A program made the translations under genes and the position numbers. Below, in pieces: positions 12,301 to 23,984 of a DNA stretch of 64,000 nt. Below the pieces are notes generated by a model. That model was not told where the DNA came from. It did not search any database and saw only the letters and a program-made list of their open reading frames with translations. How positions within the stretch are numbered: the stretch's first letter is position 1; every line of letters begins with the position of its first letter. The stretch is from Karstenula rhodostoma CBS 690.94 (taxonomy: Eukaryota; Ascomycota; Dothideomycetes; Pleosporales; Didymosphaeriaceae), in the NCBI GenBank assembly GCA_010093485.1, contig MU001513.1, positions 715,650 through 779,649 of the forward strand. The letters run 5' to 3'.

Positions 12301-15300
12301 CGCGTTATTATTGTTGTGCAGGGTGGCAAGGTATTAGTCATTATTAGAGCGCTCAATAGTTATTGCACCACCTGTTGCCGCCACCTTATGGCATGACGTT
12401 GTTGGCGATCATTGACACCGATGTGTCCATTGGCACACATAGCGCTCTCGCCACCGCCAATGATGTCGCAGATGCTTAAGTTGGGGCGCTTAATGATGGG
12501 AATGGTGTTTATACTGTATGCGGTCTGTTCATAGGTAGAGGCTTTGTGAGCTTGTATGCGATTTTCGGTAATGGCGACAATGGTTGCCCTCAATGTTAGG
12601 AGACAGAGATAAGGGCGATTATGGGGCCTGGGGGACAGCGGGACTATTGCGCCTAAGCGGGCTATGGCAAAGCTCTGCTTGGTGTAGTTGCCTGTCGCCT
12701 TTATATGCTCGGCGGCAGCAAATGTCACCGCAAGAGTCGCCTACTAAAAGGATGTAGCAGATTTTCCAGATGAAGCGCCGGGACGTGATATGCCTGAAGG
12801 CTTATTGAAGTAAGAGCTGTAATACCTCTGTTGCGAACTCACACGCTATGGTCTAGACGCGGTTACTGAAGCGGTGAGCCTCCTGGATAGAGTCTTTATC
12901 GGCCGCAAAGGAAAATGGGCGCAGAGTGTGCGACATGTAGTCAGGCGCGATGGAGGACAGGGTCGCGTAGGAGTTGGCAGCCTTGTTGTTGACGGAAATA
13001 TTGTGTTTGGCTTGTGAGTCGCGATTGGACGCTATCAGAACGACGTGATGCGGTAAAGACTTGGTTTCGGCGATTTTGTATGGGTGCAGCGGATTTGGAG
13101 CGTACGAGGTCATCAAGCCCAATATTGTCAGGTATACACATTAGATTGATGTCTAGTGGAGCGTATTTATTAATTGAAATCCTTTGCCCAGATGTTAAGA
13201 GCTTCTTTGTATAATTGGAACTCCTGCGATTTCGATGTTTGCTTGACCTCCAAGGTGTGTGACCCCACGACAAGAGTAGGCGGAAAGAAGTCTCTTGGTT
13301 CAAGAGACTGTCCAGGCGCAAGACGTGCACGTAGAGCAATCCAGTAATGGCCAGGAAATGTAGTGATTTGTATGAACTGCCTGGCGAACTGTTTGGTAGC
13401 CTCGTCTTTGAAGTACGAAGATGTTATAGGCTGTTTCTGTTCCTGTATGGTACTTATATGTAGCTCTGTCTCATCACTCTTTTGTGTTAGCCAAGAACAC
13501 AGGGCGGCTAAAGTAACTGTTATATTTAGCGTAGAGACACTAGAAATAGATGTTATTCCATACTTCTCTGCCACTGGAGTGCTTGTGGTGTAAATTGCTG
13601 AGGATTCAAGCTACGCAGCCTCAGAGGGCCTCCTCTATTGTTAATTAGCCCCCTAAAGAATTCACCCACACTCTTGGGTGTCTCGCCTAGCTTTTCGTAT
13701 ATTAATAGCATTATATTAAACCGTGATTGTTTGACTGCTGGTGGGACAATGGTAAAGAACACCCTAGTGACTAGCTGTAATAAATTAGTGTTAATAAATA
13801 AGTTGTTGGTTTAAACTTACCCAAGATAACGTAAGGAATTTATGCATCCAGTCTTAAAAGGAACTGCAAATCCTATCTAAGAGAGTAAAAAGAGCTTATT
13901 TCGCTGGAATAGAATTGTATCCTGCCTGGGCGATTTCTGGAAAGATTTTGTATATAAGCCCAAGGCAGTAATGATCCACACAATATATGCAAAAAACCGC
14001 GTATGCGTAATAGTGCAGTTTATCCAGTCGTTCCTCCATGTCGAGTCAAGAGATTTGTAGTTAGTAACAATTATCTTTAATGTTCCCCTAGTTTTTTGGC
14101 TTCGAATCGCTGCGGATATTATGCACTTTTAACCTAAGCTAAGTGTGTTAGCTGTTTCTGATGTAAATGACGATTTCCGAGTATGCATACACTATATAAC
14201 TCAGAAGAAGTCCAGTTGCAAAGAGCAGAGTAATAGCTTAACCGCTCTAACTCTGCACCTTACTCGACTGTCACCATAGCGCTCTCCACCAATTCCGATG
14301 TATTGCTCGATCGCACTAGTGATCTAACTGCATTATCTTCAGGGTCTCAATGCGGACCTGCTCGTGTCGAACGTTCGTGTGACGAAGAATCAGGAGAACT
14401 AGTAATAGGAGTAGTCTACAAGCCTCTGTTCAAATAGCTGTTATTTGTTAGGGAAGCTGTTGAGCCTCTGTTCAAATAACTGTTGTCTGTTGGGGAAGCT
14501 GTCGAACCCCTAGAGGTATTGCTAAAGGAGTTACCCGGTTTTATTTAGTCGCCTTGACGCCGTTTCCAGCCTGGTTTGTCTAGAGCGGTATCTAGAGCAG
14601 TATCAGCAGAACGTATAGGAGGAGGACGCGATACTTAACGTAAGGATACTAAGGCCTAACGCCTGTATTAATCGCAAGGTCCTTCGAAAGAGGGACCTTC
14701 ATCAGGATATAACCGCTTTATAGATATACTAACCTTATTAGACTTTATCTCCACTCACAACGCTTCCTTTTGTATCACTTTTGGACGGCAGTCCACGTCC
14801 ATATTTGTCTATCGCTTTACGGGACACTACTTTGTAGTTTGAGTCAACAATCAGAAAACCATTAGACTTTATCTACCTGCTATCTAGATACTATAGGTGA
14901 ACGTTATAGGACTGTATTATGGCGTAGTAAGAAGGCCGCGTGCTGGCGTTCGCGACTTAGGTAGGTGAACTTGCGGACGCTGGTGGATGGATGAGAGCGC
15001 GCGCAAGAGCGTCGATTAGATTAGTACGCGCGGGGCTTGCTTGCTTGGTAGTCTTGGCGTTTTCGCACCAGTATGGAACAACACCCGCCGCCACCACCAC
15101 ACAGCGAGTGGCTGTTTGAAGTGCTTTCTTGCGTAGATTTGCGTCGTCAAGAGCCCCGTTAGAAGTGCATTGGTGACTGCCTCCCAATAAGTGAATGCGG
15201 AAGCATCTTGATCCTTGGTCCGACTGGGGAGATATTGGCAGCTTGTCAGCTAAAAAGGCGATGCGCTCGCGAATGGCCACTGTTTCCTTTAAAGCGTCGC

Positions 15301-15691
15301 TCGTCTCAATGGAAATGGCAAGCCCGTAAGGATAGTCATTCGAGGGACGAGATCGGCAGCGCAGAATGCTGGCAAGTAATACAGCGAACGCCGCAGGCTG
15401 CTTGCAGATATCGCCAACGGGCTCACCGCGCGACACGATAACGTATTAGCCACATCATCAGTCTCTCCTTCGCTATTTAAGTATACCCGAGGTCTTGCAT
15501 TTCTTCTGTTCGCGGACCCGGCAACCGCCTTGTCCACAAAGAAATCGTCAGCCTGCTCAAGGCGCCAGGGAAACCGTGCCAGATGGGTAAGTGCAACGTG
15601 GTTGTTGAAGCAATGCTGTGGTGAACAATGCTGTGGAGCTCGGGTGAAATACATTGAGCGTATTCGTGAGCGGTGCGAGTGAGACGTCTGG
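12301..15691. other. Gene-poor, degenerate interval
   Basis: No intact gene is supported. Protein-like fragments appear on the minus strand with frame changes. The clearest is a 69-codon frame at 13762-13553 continuing, after a one-base frame change, into 13574-13170 (LQWQRSM then EKYGITSISSVST). Others at 13339-12853 and 15436-14957 are weaker. The interval is AT-richer than its neighbours and reads like old transposon or gene relics, but no transposase or reverse transcriptase motif was recognised. Confidence 0.35.
14422..14505. repeat. 42-bp direct tandem duplication
   Basis: Units 14422-14463 and 14464-14505 share the frame GCCTCTGTTCAAATA(G/A)CTG and differ by a few transitions only. 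No function is evident. Confidence 0.6.
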
Positions 15692-16211
15692 CTACAAGAT
15701 CTCAATATCCTTGCGTGTACCGTCCGCCCATCCCCCTTGCCATAGTTTCGATGCCCATGCTGTTGTGCTGTCGTCGCTGCGATACCGGCGAATCTCTAGG
15801 CATACTGCCAACCCGCAGTTGCATTCTTTTCGACGGACCTCTCGACACAACTCATCTTCCCGTTGTCACGAATACAGGATCACAAGACCTGGTACGTCCT
15901 TCAGCGTCACTCGGGCAGGGCAGACTGGGTATATCGGAACACAAGATGTACCAAGCACCAATAACTCGTGGGTCGAGATGATCGACATTCAGTTGAAGGC
16001 GCTGGACCTCCGCAACTCCTGTGTTGGACTGAGTAGGCCGTATTGTAGAAGTGGTCTGGCACCGGCTCCATGCACCGGAATCTTGATTTCGTGTAGATTC
16101 AGGCGAACTACCTTGCCCGTCGGGGGATGAAGTCCCATTTACCTGCTCAATTGTATAGTATTCCAGACCGAGATGAATGCCATCGTATGGCCTGTAGGCT
16201 GCAGTCATCAT
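15692..16211 (-). CDS. Possible small orphan gene, 159 aa
   Basis: Two putative exons, 16211-15896 and 15855-15692, joined across a very short 40-nt intron (GTACCA donor, TGAC branch-like sequence, AAG acceptor). The join keeps the frame and ends in natural-looking sequence (ECNCGLAVCLEIRRY and WASKLWQGGWADG) before a TAG. No signal peptide or known domain is seen. Three cysteines cluster as C-N-C-x4-C. The intron is shorter than the others in this window, and the 5' end may lack exons. Treat it as a candidate only. Confidence 0.3.
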
Positions 16212-16577
16212 CTACCGCACAGTGGCAGCAAGAACTATCATCAAGTCAACAGATAAGCATGCTGATCGTAGGGTGCGTGATCGCAACGAATTGGCCATGT
16301 AACCGAACGAGCCACGGTTCTGGCGAGAGACGGAGGATGTGGTATAGTGGGTATGGCTACAGAGAGACCAATATGTAGTTGGTCAAAAAGCAGCACATCG
16401 AATGAATTATTATACAGTTACTGCATTTCTATTCCCACTCTCCTGTCCTCGGAGCCTTCGCTGAGACCCCTTTGCATCTCCTTCTTTTAATCCTTAATAA
16501 AAGCCTTCCTTACTATCCTATCCCTGCAGCCTTCTTTGTAGTCTTCCCACCCAGCCCTTTTACCATATCGAACTCAC
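16212..16577. other. Short interval without a gene
   Basis: 366 bp between two minus-strand candidates. Nothing is recognised. Confidence 0.4.
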
Positions 16578-18083
16578 TCACCACCCGAACTTCTCAAAGA
16601 CAGACGCAATCTCGTTGTATAGGCATAAAAGGAATGCGGAGAGATGCGATACTCCCGCGATATTCTCTGATTCTTCCTATGGAAACTCAGTTACATTCAG
16701 TCGGTCAATGTGCTGCTTGATGTCTGGCACTTGGCCGTTCATATCAAAGAGCACATTGTAGATGACCACCATCTGCTAGTCCCCGGCAGTAGGCCTTGCT
16801 GTCTCGCTGCCGTTATATTTCCTGCGAGATGGCCTAAGCGATTGAAATTCTTGGTAAATAGCCTTTCTGGGGTTGGGCACGCTATAGGCATGCTGTTGGT
16901 TGTCTTCCTCTAATAGCCACTCTTACATAGGAGCTTTTTCGAAGCGCCTTCTGAACGGTCTTCTATCTAGCATGAGTCTCGGTTATGTCTGCGGGTACGC
17001 CTCTTGCAACGAGCGCGGCGTGCAATCGAGACGCCCATGCGTTGCGGGATTTCGGCATCCCTTTCCCTCCGTCCTTCATAGTAAAACCGAACTTGGTGTG
17101 CTCATGGAGTATGGCGAAGCCCTGGTGCCGCGATTGGGCTTTGTACTTGATGTAGAAGGGTGCCTCCTTCTCAAAGCATCCAACCTTGACCGCTGTGAGC
17201 GTCCCTGTAGGATCATCACTATAATTCCCACAGCCCGCGCATGTTGGTCGATCACCAGACATACAGAAGCGGCCTTATGCATGCTGCATACGACACCACC
17301 AAGCGCGACCTCCAGTCAGTTCATCTGGGATATCTTTTCCGGTTCCTGGAGGAGGCTCTGCTGGGTCAGTCCAGCCTTTTCCACGGACGTAGTCGAGCAG
17401 TTCGTAGGCGTCAGGAAACAAGATATATCCCTCTCATGAACATGCTCTCCCCTTGCTTTCTTGCTGCTACTCTTTGTCTTTGTAGCATTCTCTAATGACC
17501 TCTTTCGTGACTGTATATCAGCCTTCTTTGCAGATGTCTTAGCTAAACTAGACATATCCTTGTCGCCTTGGTTACTTTGTCTTGTTAAGCGACGCGGGGT
17601 AGAGAAGCCTTCTTCATCAGGAGCAGACATGAGTAGAGACACTGGATGCTTAATGACTTTGTTTTGTTTTGTGGATCGACGCTGGGTAGATGGGCCTTCT
17701 TTCGTAGGGGTAGAGCCTGGAAAAAGTTAGAATGGTTTATGGGCTGAGATCTAGAAGAACTTACATTCAGGGGTTGCCTCATCACCTTCATCTTCGTCGA
17801 GTGACATAGCAGGATCTATCTTTGTCATGACTTCTTCGTCGCTTTCGGACGGCTGCTCTACGCCCACACGCTCAGGGACATCTCGTCCGGTACCTTCTTC
17901 TAGTTGCTTCCGTAGCGAGGCAATCTCCTCATTCGCAAGACGGAGTTGAGCATCAGTAAGACCGAATCGAACCTCGTCGAAGCGCATGATAACATGTGCC
18001 TCTGCATTGAGCGGACACGCATTGTTGACACGATAGGCAGAAATGTCTTCTCTGAAAGCTTCCAACTGCGAATCTGTCGCCAT
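16578..18083 (-). pseudogene. Multiply broken orphan gene
   Basis: The 5' part is intact. Exon 18083-17765 (start MATDSQLEAFREDISAYRV) splices across a 48-nt intron to 17716, giving an acidic then Lys/Ser-rich region with a basic KTKSSSKKARGE patch. Near 17422-17428 an extra AT dinucleotide (GATATATC) shifts the frame. In the shifted frame strongly protein-like sequence continues (LFPDAYELLDYVRGKGW, then WWCRMQHA), meets a TAA at 17277-17275, and goes on with SGDRPTCAGCGNYSDDP. Further down, after more stops, another coherent stretch (IYNVLFDMNGQVPDIKQHI, then HLSAFLLCLYNEIASVFEKF) with an internal TAG at 16679-16677 ends at 16578. A truncated two-exon protein ending at 17316 could still be made. 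The family is not recognised. The continuity of sense across several lesions argues for a dead gene rather than unseen introns. Confidence 0.5.
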
Positions 18084-18468
18084 CTTGCAGGGTGTGGATT
18101 ATGGACTGGGACAAAGTTGGTGAGTAGTGGAAGGGTGCAGAAGCTGCCCGCGTGCGTGCCTTTACAAACGGTTCGTGATTTAACCCTAAGCGCACGTGCC
18201 CCTATAACGCGCCTTCTTGCAAATGATTCTGCTAGAAGATAGGCATATTACGCCACAAGAAGGCCTGCACTCCCTTGTGCACCGATTCACGGCCGGAGCC
18301 TCAAGCTGCAATATTTCCTAATGACATCTGAATGCCGCATTCTTGCAGAGTAGTCTCAGGGCCCAGCTTTCTACCGCAAACATCAAGAAGGCCAACACAT
18401 TGATTAAGAGACACTGCAAGAAATACATACAATACCGCCACTGTGAGCCCCCACTGAAGCCCTGCGGC

Positions 18469-19703
18469 TCAATCCGACCGATACGACCCCTCATTATTAA
18501 TATTGGAATACCACCCCTCATCATCAGAATCCACCTCCGCCTCCCCGTCGACAACGTCCTCTGGCACGTCCCCATCATCCCACTCGTCACCTTCCGACTC
18601 GTACAAGTCGTCTTCCGAATCCGCCAAATAATCACGGTGGTACCTCGCCTTCTTCAAAAACGCACCACGCACGTATTCAGACTCGCTCCACGCATCCAGC
18701 TCCGCAGCATCGACCACCCAGTCCGCGGGATCCCGCGAGTCCGACGCCTGCAGCTGGTTCGCGCACGAGTCGATTCCCCGGCGGTGCATGTAGTAGTAGA
18801 CCTTGACGCGGGGGAAGCGCATGGCGAAGCCCGCGGCGAGGAGGCTGCGCAGGTGGGGGAGGAGCAGCTGGTGAAAGCGGGCGACGAAGGGGAGCCGCTT
18901 TTTCCGGTCGATGCACAGATGGAGGTCGAGGTGGAAGCCGCGGCGGTGCCGGATGTCGAAGAGGTGGGTGAGCTTGGCGACCTTTTCTCGGATCTGGCGC
19001 TTGGAACGGCAGCGCTCGTTTTCTTCGTCGGTGAAGATGACGAGGGAGAGCTTCCGGATGTGGTCCTTTGGGATGCAGCCTACGTGGAGGAGGTCCTGAT
19101 TTAGGAAATCAAATAGGTCGTCGGCGTCCCAGATGTGGAATGTGGCGGTCTGGTACAAGCTTGCTGCTAGTTCGAAGAGAAAGTCCTTGTGGAGGTACTT
19201 GAGGGAGAATAGCGGGGTCTTGATCCGCTGGATGGGTGTCCATCTAGCAGCTTCTGCTTGTATGCTGCCTGAGCCCCGGTAGTTTGCATACCGCCTGTCT
19301 TCGACGGGCCGGATTATAACGCGCGGAATCCGATCGCACAAGTAAACGTAGATCATGTCGCGTACCTCACGCGGTAGAGACCGGACAATTCTCTCGCTCA
19401 GGCTACGGCAATAGGTCTGAGAGTGTGAAATCGTTGTAGCGAGGAACTCACTGAGAATACAAGGTCAGCGTTTCAGTTCCTTGGGGCGAGGCACGAGGCG
19501 CTCGAGGAAGTTACGAGCTATCTTTGACAGATATCAGTGAAATCACATACCGTCTCCTGGCCACGAGGATGTTCCTCAGAGTTTCGTCTCGCACTTTGTA
19601 CTCTTCCATTTCAGGTCTAAGCTCATCCTTTCTCGTCTCATCGTGCCTAACGTCGTAGAACAGGCTCCTCAGATTGTTAAATCTCAACTCGTGCTCCTTA
19701 ACT
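18469..19703 (-). CDS. 2EXR/F-box-like fungal protein, 5' end incomplete
   Basis: The main exon 19450-18469 joins to 19703-19551 across a 100-nt intron (GTATGT donor, CTGAC branch, CTCAG acceptor), completing an Arg codon. A further acceptor (TTTATAG, ending at 19704) implies at least one more upstream exon that I could not place. The nearest in-frame ATG is at 19609. The motif VRSLPREVRDMIYVYLCD is the hallmark of fungal 2EXR/F-box-like proteins, which carry LPxEVRxxIY near the N-terminus and have no known enzymatic role. The C-terminal 60 residues are very acidic (ADSEDDLYESEGDEWDDG). Several hundred such genes per genome are usual in this group. Confidence 0.65.
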
Positions 19704-20433
19704 CTATAAAACAGTCAGCTCTTTGTGCGTCCCCGATCGCTGCTTTGAGGGCGTGCAACCCCATGTGTGAGGCTCAGACCAATCGTTGAAGCAAGGGTAT
19801 CATCTTGTGCCACGAAGGAATAAGTAAGCAGGCCTCCATGCACCTAAGGCGCGTTCCACGAAGGAATGCAAAATATAGAAGCCCATCTTGAAGAGTGAGT
19901 TGCTAGCCTTGATGGGGATTGGCGGCGGTAAGGCTTCCGTGCGGCACGCACCGATGCTAGAACCCGAGCGCCCTGGAGTTCGTGGAAGACCAAAGTTGCA
20001 CCCCACAATCAGCCTCGACCACAGGTGTGACCGTTTCTGGTGGCGCTCGATCAATTCATCTATCGCGGGGCTATCTCAATGATCTGAGTAAGACGAGGCT
20101 GCTGGGAATGCAGGCGGGTAATAACTTTGTTGATGCTGGCTGGTCGGTTGATGCTGATGCAGCACACACCGCTAGCCGTCTTGGGAGTGTCAGACATGGA
20201 ATGATACATCATGGTTGTGATTCGCTTCGGACTCTTGTGGTGTGGTCAATCGAGAAGTGGCGGAGTCCGTGGTTTGGTTTCGCGTAGGAAGCGCTCCAAT
20301 CATCTAGTTGCCCCGTTGATGTTCGCTTCGAGCTAGTGAACTGCCGACTATGGAAGCTGAATACCTTTGTGTTGTTTGGGGAAGTGATCCAGAGCCTCAC
20401 CGACTGCACCCTAATCATTGGGACTGATTCTCC
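19704..20433. other. Interval likely holding a missing first exon
   Basis: 730 bp between the 2EXR-like gene and the 3' end of the F-box gene. It should contain the first exon and promoter of the 2EXR-like gene. A minus-strand frame ending in LHSFVERALGAW near 19850 is a weak candidate. Confidence 0.3.
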
Positions 20434-21690
20434 TTAAGCGTGTAGGCCGATGAAAGGGTATGCTACCGCGGCCAGGTGCCAAGCCGGGCTCCAGTTGCCA
20501 CTGATAAGACGACCAGACTGGTACATCAGTTGACTCTTAAGATCCGGTTCTTGAATCACGAGCGTTCGACGCATCGTACCGTCAAAACCCACCATTGCCC
20601 CCAGTCGCGTAAACAAGTCGCCGAGCTCAAGGTACTCCAGTCGAAGCTCTGCAGCAAAATCGGTCATAACCTTGCTCCACTCCCCATCTCTGATAACACA
20701 ATGACACAGTGTTAGAGATTTCAGGCATCCATGAGCGGGCTCGAGGAATCGCAGCAAGTCGTCTGTGTTAGGGATCCGGAAGAGATGAAGTCTACACGTC
20801 CTTAGACGCGGATATTTGCAGTGACGCGCCATCTCCGAGAGTATGTTTCCTTCCAGGCTGCTGAAACAAGAAAGATCCAAAGACTCCAGGTTTCTCAGCT
20901 TAGCGAGAAACCGTACCAAGAACGATGCCTGCCCACTTGGTATCTCCAGTCCATCGTCCGGGGACCTCCAGTCACGAATGTTCATCTTCAGGACCTTCAG
21001 CCCCAGGAAGATATCATCAAACACGACGAGAAAGGGCGATAAGCTCTCAAGCCGGCCAGTGCTGACGGCACCATATCTCCGTCCCGGATCGATGGTGATG
21101 GTCTGGACGATGAGTTTGGACATCGCAATTGCCGCCAGGGTAGAAACGAGAGGGCGACTCATCTCGTTCTGGCTGCTTTCACAATAGCGGCGACCGAAGA
21201 GTAGGAAGTTCTTCTTCATGCCATCATAGGCAAACACTATGGACCGCAACCTTCCTAGGTGCTCGAAAACGGAAGCGAGTGCCTTGCGGTCATGTCGTGT
21301 CTCGTTCCAAAACCGGGTGACTTGTTCAAAACTGGCTTCAACCTCACTGTAACGTGCTTGCACATCATTGCGTCTGTACTGGTCTTGTTGTAGATCGGCC
21401 TCGATGATTCCTTTCTCGAGCTCCCATAGCCTGATCGCAAATCGTGGAGTAGAGTCAACGACCAGATCCTGTAGACTTCGTCCGAAGTACGAGTCGGAGG
21501 TGATGTGCGTCAGCCGGTCCAGACTCTCGGTGGTCCATGCGACTGTTCGTGTGCGGAAGAAACGTTGCTTGAACTGGTGGAGAGATTGCTGAGTAAGCGA
21601 ATGAGAGACTAACCGAAAAGAGCGAAAGGAATCGAGGTCAAGGTAACCTGTGATATGTTCTGTAAGTTCAGTTGGAAGGTCTCGCAGCAT
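20434..21690 (-). CDS. F-box protein, 418 aa
   Basis: Single exon. Residues 2-45 form a clear F-box (LRDLPTELTEHITGYLDLDS followed by FRSFRLVSHSL). F-boxes bind Skp1 and bring substrates to SCF ubiquitin ligases. The remaining 370 residues have weak leucine-rich character in the C-terminal half (NLESLDLSCFSSLEGN, CLKSLTLCHCVIRDGEW), consistent with a degenerate LRR-like substrate region. No intron is needed. The start is the first Met and directly precedes the F-box. The substrate is unknown. Confidence 0.85.
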   Translation of the reverse strand: MLRDLPTELTEHITGYLDLDSFRSFRLVSHSLTQQSLHQFKQRFFRTRTVAWTTESLDRLTHITSDSYFGRSLQDLVVDSTPRFAIRLWELEKGIIEADLQQDQYRRNDVQARYSEVEASFEQVTRFWNETRHDRKALASVFEHLGRLRSIVFAYDGMKKNFLLFGRRYCESSQNEMSRPLVSTLAAIAMSKLIVQTITIDPGRRYGAVSTGRLESLSPFLVVFDDIFLGLKVLKMNIRDWRSPDDGLEIPSGQASFLVRFLAKLRNLESLDLSCFSSLEGNILSEMARHCKYPRLRTCRLHLFRIPNTDDLLRFLEPAHGCLKSLTLCHCVIRDGEWSKVMTDFAAELRLEYLELGDLFTRLGAMVGFDGTMRRTLVIQEPDLKSQLMYQSGRLISGNWSPAWHLAAVAYPFIGLHA

Positions 21691-22039
21691 TTTGAGAAAG
21701 TGTTAAAAGGAAAAATGACAGAAAGCAGATGCGGGGTGTGCATTTAAACTGGAAAGCTTGGTGTGAAGATCAGCAAGTTACGAGGTACAGAAAGTGGAGA
21801 AATAGGGCGGGCGCGATTGATCACGCGCGCTAATATGGAACGGGCAGACGGTTCACCTCAAAGCTGACACAACATCTGAAGTGAAGAGCCACGCCATGCA
21901 TGGTTGTGTTTTCTGATGAGCAATCTTCGCACACTCAAAAGGCGAGAGCCCGAAGTCCGTAGCTCTAGCTATGTGAAGTTTAACTTGTCTTGACTCGCGT
22001 GGTTGCCCAGAGTAAGTGACGTCTTCTTCACTGTCGATT
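21691..22039. other. Short interval without a gene
   Basis: 349 bp covering the F-box promoter and the 3' flank of the WKF-domain gene. Nothing further is recognised. Confidence 0.5.
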
Positions 22040-23626
22040 CTAATCGCTGTCGTCTGCGCTGGCGCTGCTTTCACCGCTAACATCGGGGCTTTCCGTATCA
22101 GAATCTGCATCTGAGCTGTCTTCGTCGCCGCTGCTGTCTTCCGAGCTCGAATCTTCCTCCTCACTACTGCTGCTATCGCTGCTATCGTCACTTGATACAT
22201 CCGTTCTGCGCTTCCGGTTGCGAGCTTTGTTTTGAGCAGCAATTGATGTTCCCTCAAAAGTTCCTGGTGGAGCACTTCGAGGCCCGTTCTGTGGGGTAGT
22301 AATTGAAGGCATGGCAATATCTAGGGCGCGGCAGAGTGCTTCGGCGCGACTTCGCTTTAGTCGTCGAATATATCCCTCCGGGTATCCGTGGTCTGCTATG
22401 TTTTCGGTGTCTCCATCCGTCTGTCTGCGCTTCCGTTCTTTGGACAGGCGCTCTTGGAGTGCAGCCTCCTTCATCGCTTCGCGCTCTTCCATGCTTTCTT
22501 GACTGATCTCGGCGTCAATTTCGTCGATAGTTTTTCTGCAACGTTCTCCGAGTCTTTCGATAACCCCCGCACCTTGGAGACCCCTCACGTATTCAAGCAA
22601 TGCGTCCAGATACTCTTCTGGGATTCGGAAAATATTCAGCGAATTGTCGAGCACGTCGTTCTGGGTTGCCTTGTTGAACTTCCAATTTCCTCGGTCCTGG
22701 TAGTACTGAGCGAGGTAGTTGAGATAGCGAGATGGGTCTTTCTTATTGCCCTTTCCAGGAGTCGGAGCTTTCAGCGGCAGGAAAGATGACGGATTGCTAT
22801 TCGCAATGTGCACCTCGGGCGGTTTCGTGAATTGCGCGACCTCGGCTGGGGTGAAGTCAGTGCTTGATCCCGTCTGCTCCGCCACCCACTGTTTGAAGTA
22901 GTTGGAGGCGCTGTTGCCGTCGCTCGTCTTCGTATCGGGAGTGAAGGTGACCGACTTGCGTCGGTCGGTCTTTGGGGGTGACAAACTTGAGTGATTGGTT
23001 TGGGCGAACCGTTGCCTCTGGGGGGTCACAAACGACGCAGGGGCAAGGGAGCCAGTCTCAGTAGACGGAAGTAAAGTTGGGCCATTTGCCGCGGAGAATG
23101 TCCGCCCCGGTGAGAGAGATGGTGTTCGCGCGGCCTTTGGCGGTGCCAGACTTTGCCCGTGCGAGGGTGCATCTGCTCTTGATGGAATGCGACTATTCTG
23201 GGAATATCTCGGCTCCTTCTCTTTCTTCTTGCGGTAGTTGGAGTCACCACCCTTCTTCTTGCGATAGTTGGGGTCGCCCTTCGGTTGGGCTCCGTCAGCC
23301 GGCGCCGCCTCACTTGCTGCTGGGTTCGCGTTCTCAAGTTCTACTTCTGGAGCAGCAACGGCGTCTCCGGTGGCCCAGTCGTGCTTGCTCTTTTTGCCAG
23401 AGCCACCCTCGACATCAGCTGCATCCAGGTGGTGCTTGCGCTTGCCAAGCTTCACCTGGTGGTGACGAGAATGGCTTTCTTCTTGCAACGCGCCATCGTG
23501 CTGAGCAGAGGTCGAATGGCCCTGCGTCTCAGCGTCCTGGTGATTGGTCTCGGGCGCTGCTTCGAATTTCTTGAGCTTCAGGCCCAGGCGCTTCCAGGCC
23601 GGAACGAAGGCGCTGGGTTGTGCCAT
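22040..23626 (-). CDS. WKF-domain protein (C7orf50-like), 528 aa
   Basis: Intronless. Residues about 297-365 contain the WKF domain: RYLNYLAQYYQDRGNWKFNK followed by a helix ending in LLEYVRGLQGAGVIERL. This domain defines the human C7orf50 / fungal homologue family, whose members are nucleolar and linked to ribosome biogenesis; that role is inferred from the family. The N-terminal 290 residues are disordered, with Lys-rich repeats (DPNYRKKKGGDSNYRKKKEK). The last 60 residues are a Ser/Asp/Glu tract (SSDDSSDSSSSEEEDSSSED) typical of CK2-phosphorylated nucleolar proteins. It is head-to-head with the proteasome gene at 23985. Confidence 0.85.
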   Translation of the reverse strand: MAQPSAFVPAWKRLGLKLKKFEAAPETNHQDAETQGHSTSAQHDGALQEESHSRHHQVKLGKRKHHLDAADVEGGSGKKSKHDWATGDAVAAPEVELENANPAASEAAPADGAQPKGDPNYRKKKGGDSNYRKKKEKEPRYSQNSRIPSRADAPSHGQSLAPPKAARTPSLSPGRTFSAANGPTLLPSTETGSLAPASFVTPQRQRFAQTNHSSLSPPKTDRRKSVTFTPDTKTSDGNSASNYFKQWVAEQTGSSTDFTPAEVAQFTKPPEVHIANSNPSSFLPLKAPTPGKGNKKDPSRYLNYLAQYYQDRGNWKFNKATQNDVLDNSLNIFRIPEEYLDALLEYVRGLQGAGVIERLGERCRKTIDEIDAEISQESMEEREAMKEAALQERLSKERKRRQTDGDTENIADHGYPEGYIRRLKRSRAEALCRALDIAMPSITTPQNGPRSAPPGTFEGTSIAAQNKARNRKRRTDVSSDDSSDSSSSEEEDSSSEDSSGDEDSSDADSDTESPDVSGESSASADDSD

Positions 23627-23984
23627 GCTTGGAAAAGGGGAGTGAGAGAGTTTACAGATTGCCGCGGCGACTGTCCATCGCTCACGCCCGAATCAGCTGG
23701 TTGCGTCGATCTGGTGAGGCTCGAAATGCCAAATGGGAGCACGCAGGCAGAGTTTTGGAGGTGCCAAGGGCGGCGCGGGCCAATGGCGAGGGCGGGCGCG
23801 GCGATCGCCTTGACCGAGAGCGACAGCTCCAGGCTCAAGGCTTCCCGCAACGCGTAACGGCACCACGGCATTCCACCTCCATCGCCATCCACAGGACCGC
23901 CCGCTCTCCCCGCGCTGACGCCCAATCTCCTCGCGCTCCAGCTGACCGACCCCGCGACACTTAAACACAAACACCGCCGCCATC
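23627..23984. promoter_or_regulatory. Bidirectional promoter
   Basis: 358 bp between two divergent start codons (WKF-domain protein and proteasome alpha1). It must serve both genes. It is GC-rich with no obvious TATA box, as is usual for housekeeping promoters. Confidence 0.5.

Noticed and set aside
23026..23857. Plus-strand open frames antisense to the WKF-domain gene
   Set aside because: Low-complexity shadows of the minus-strand gene, with no domain.
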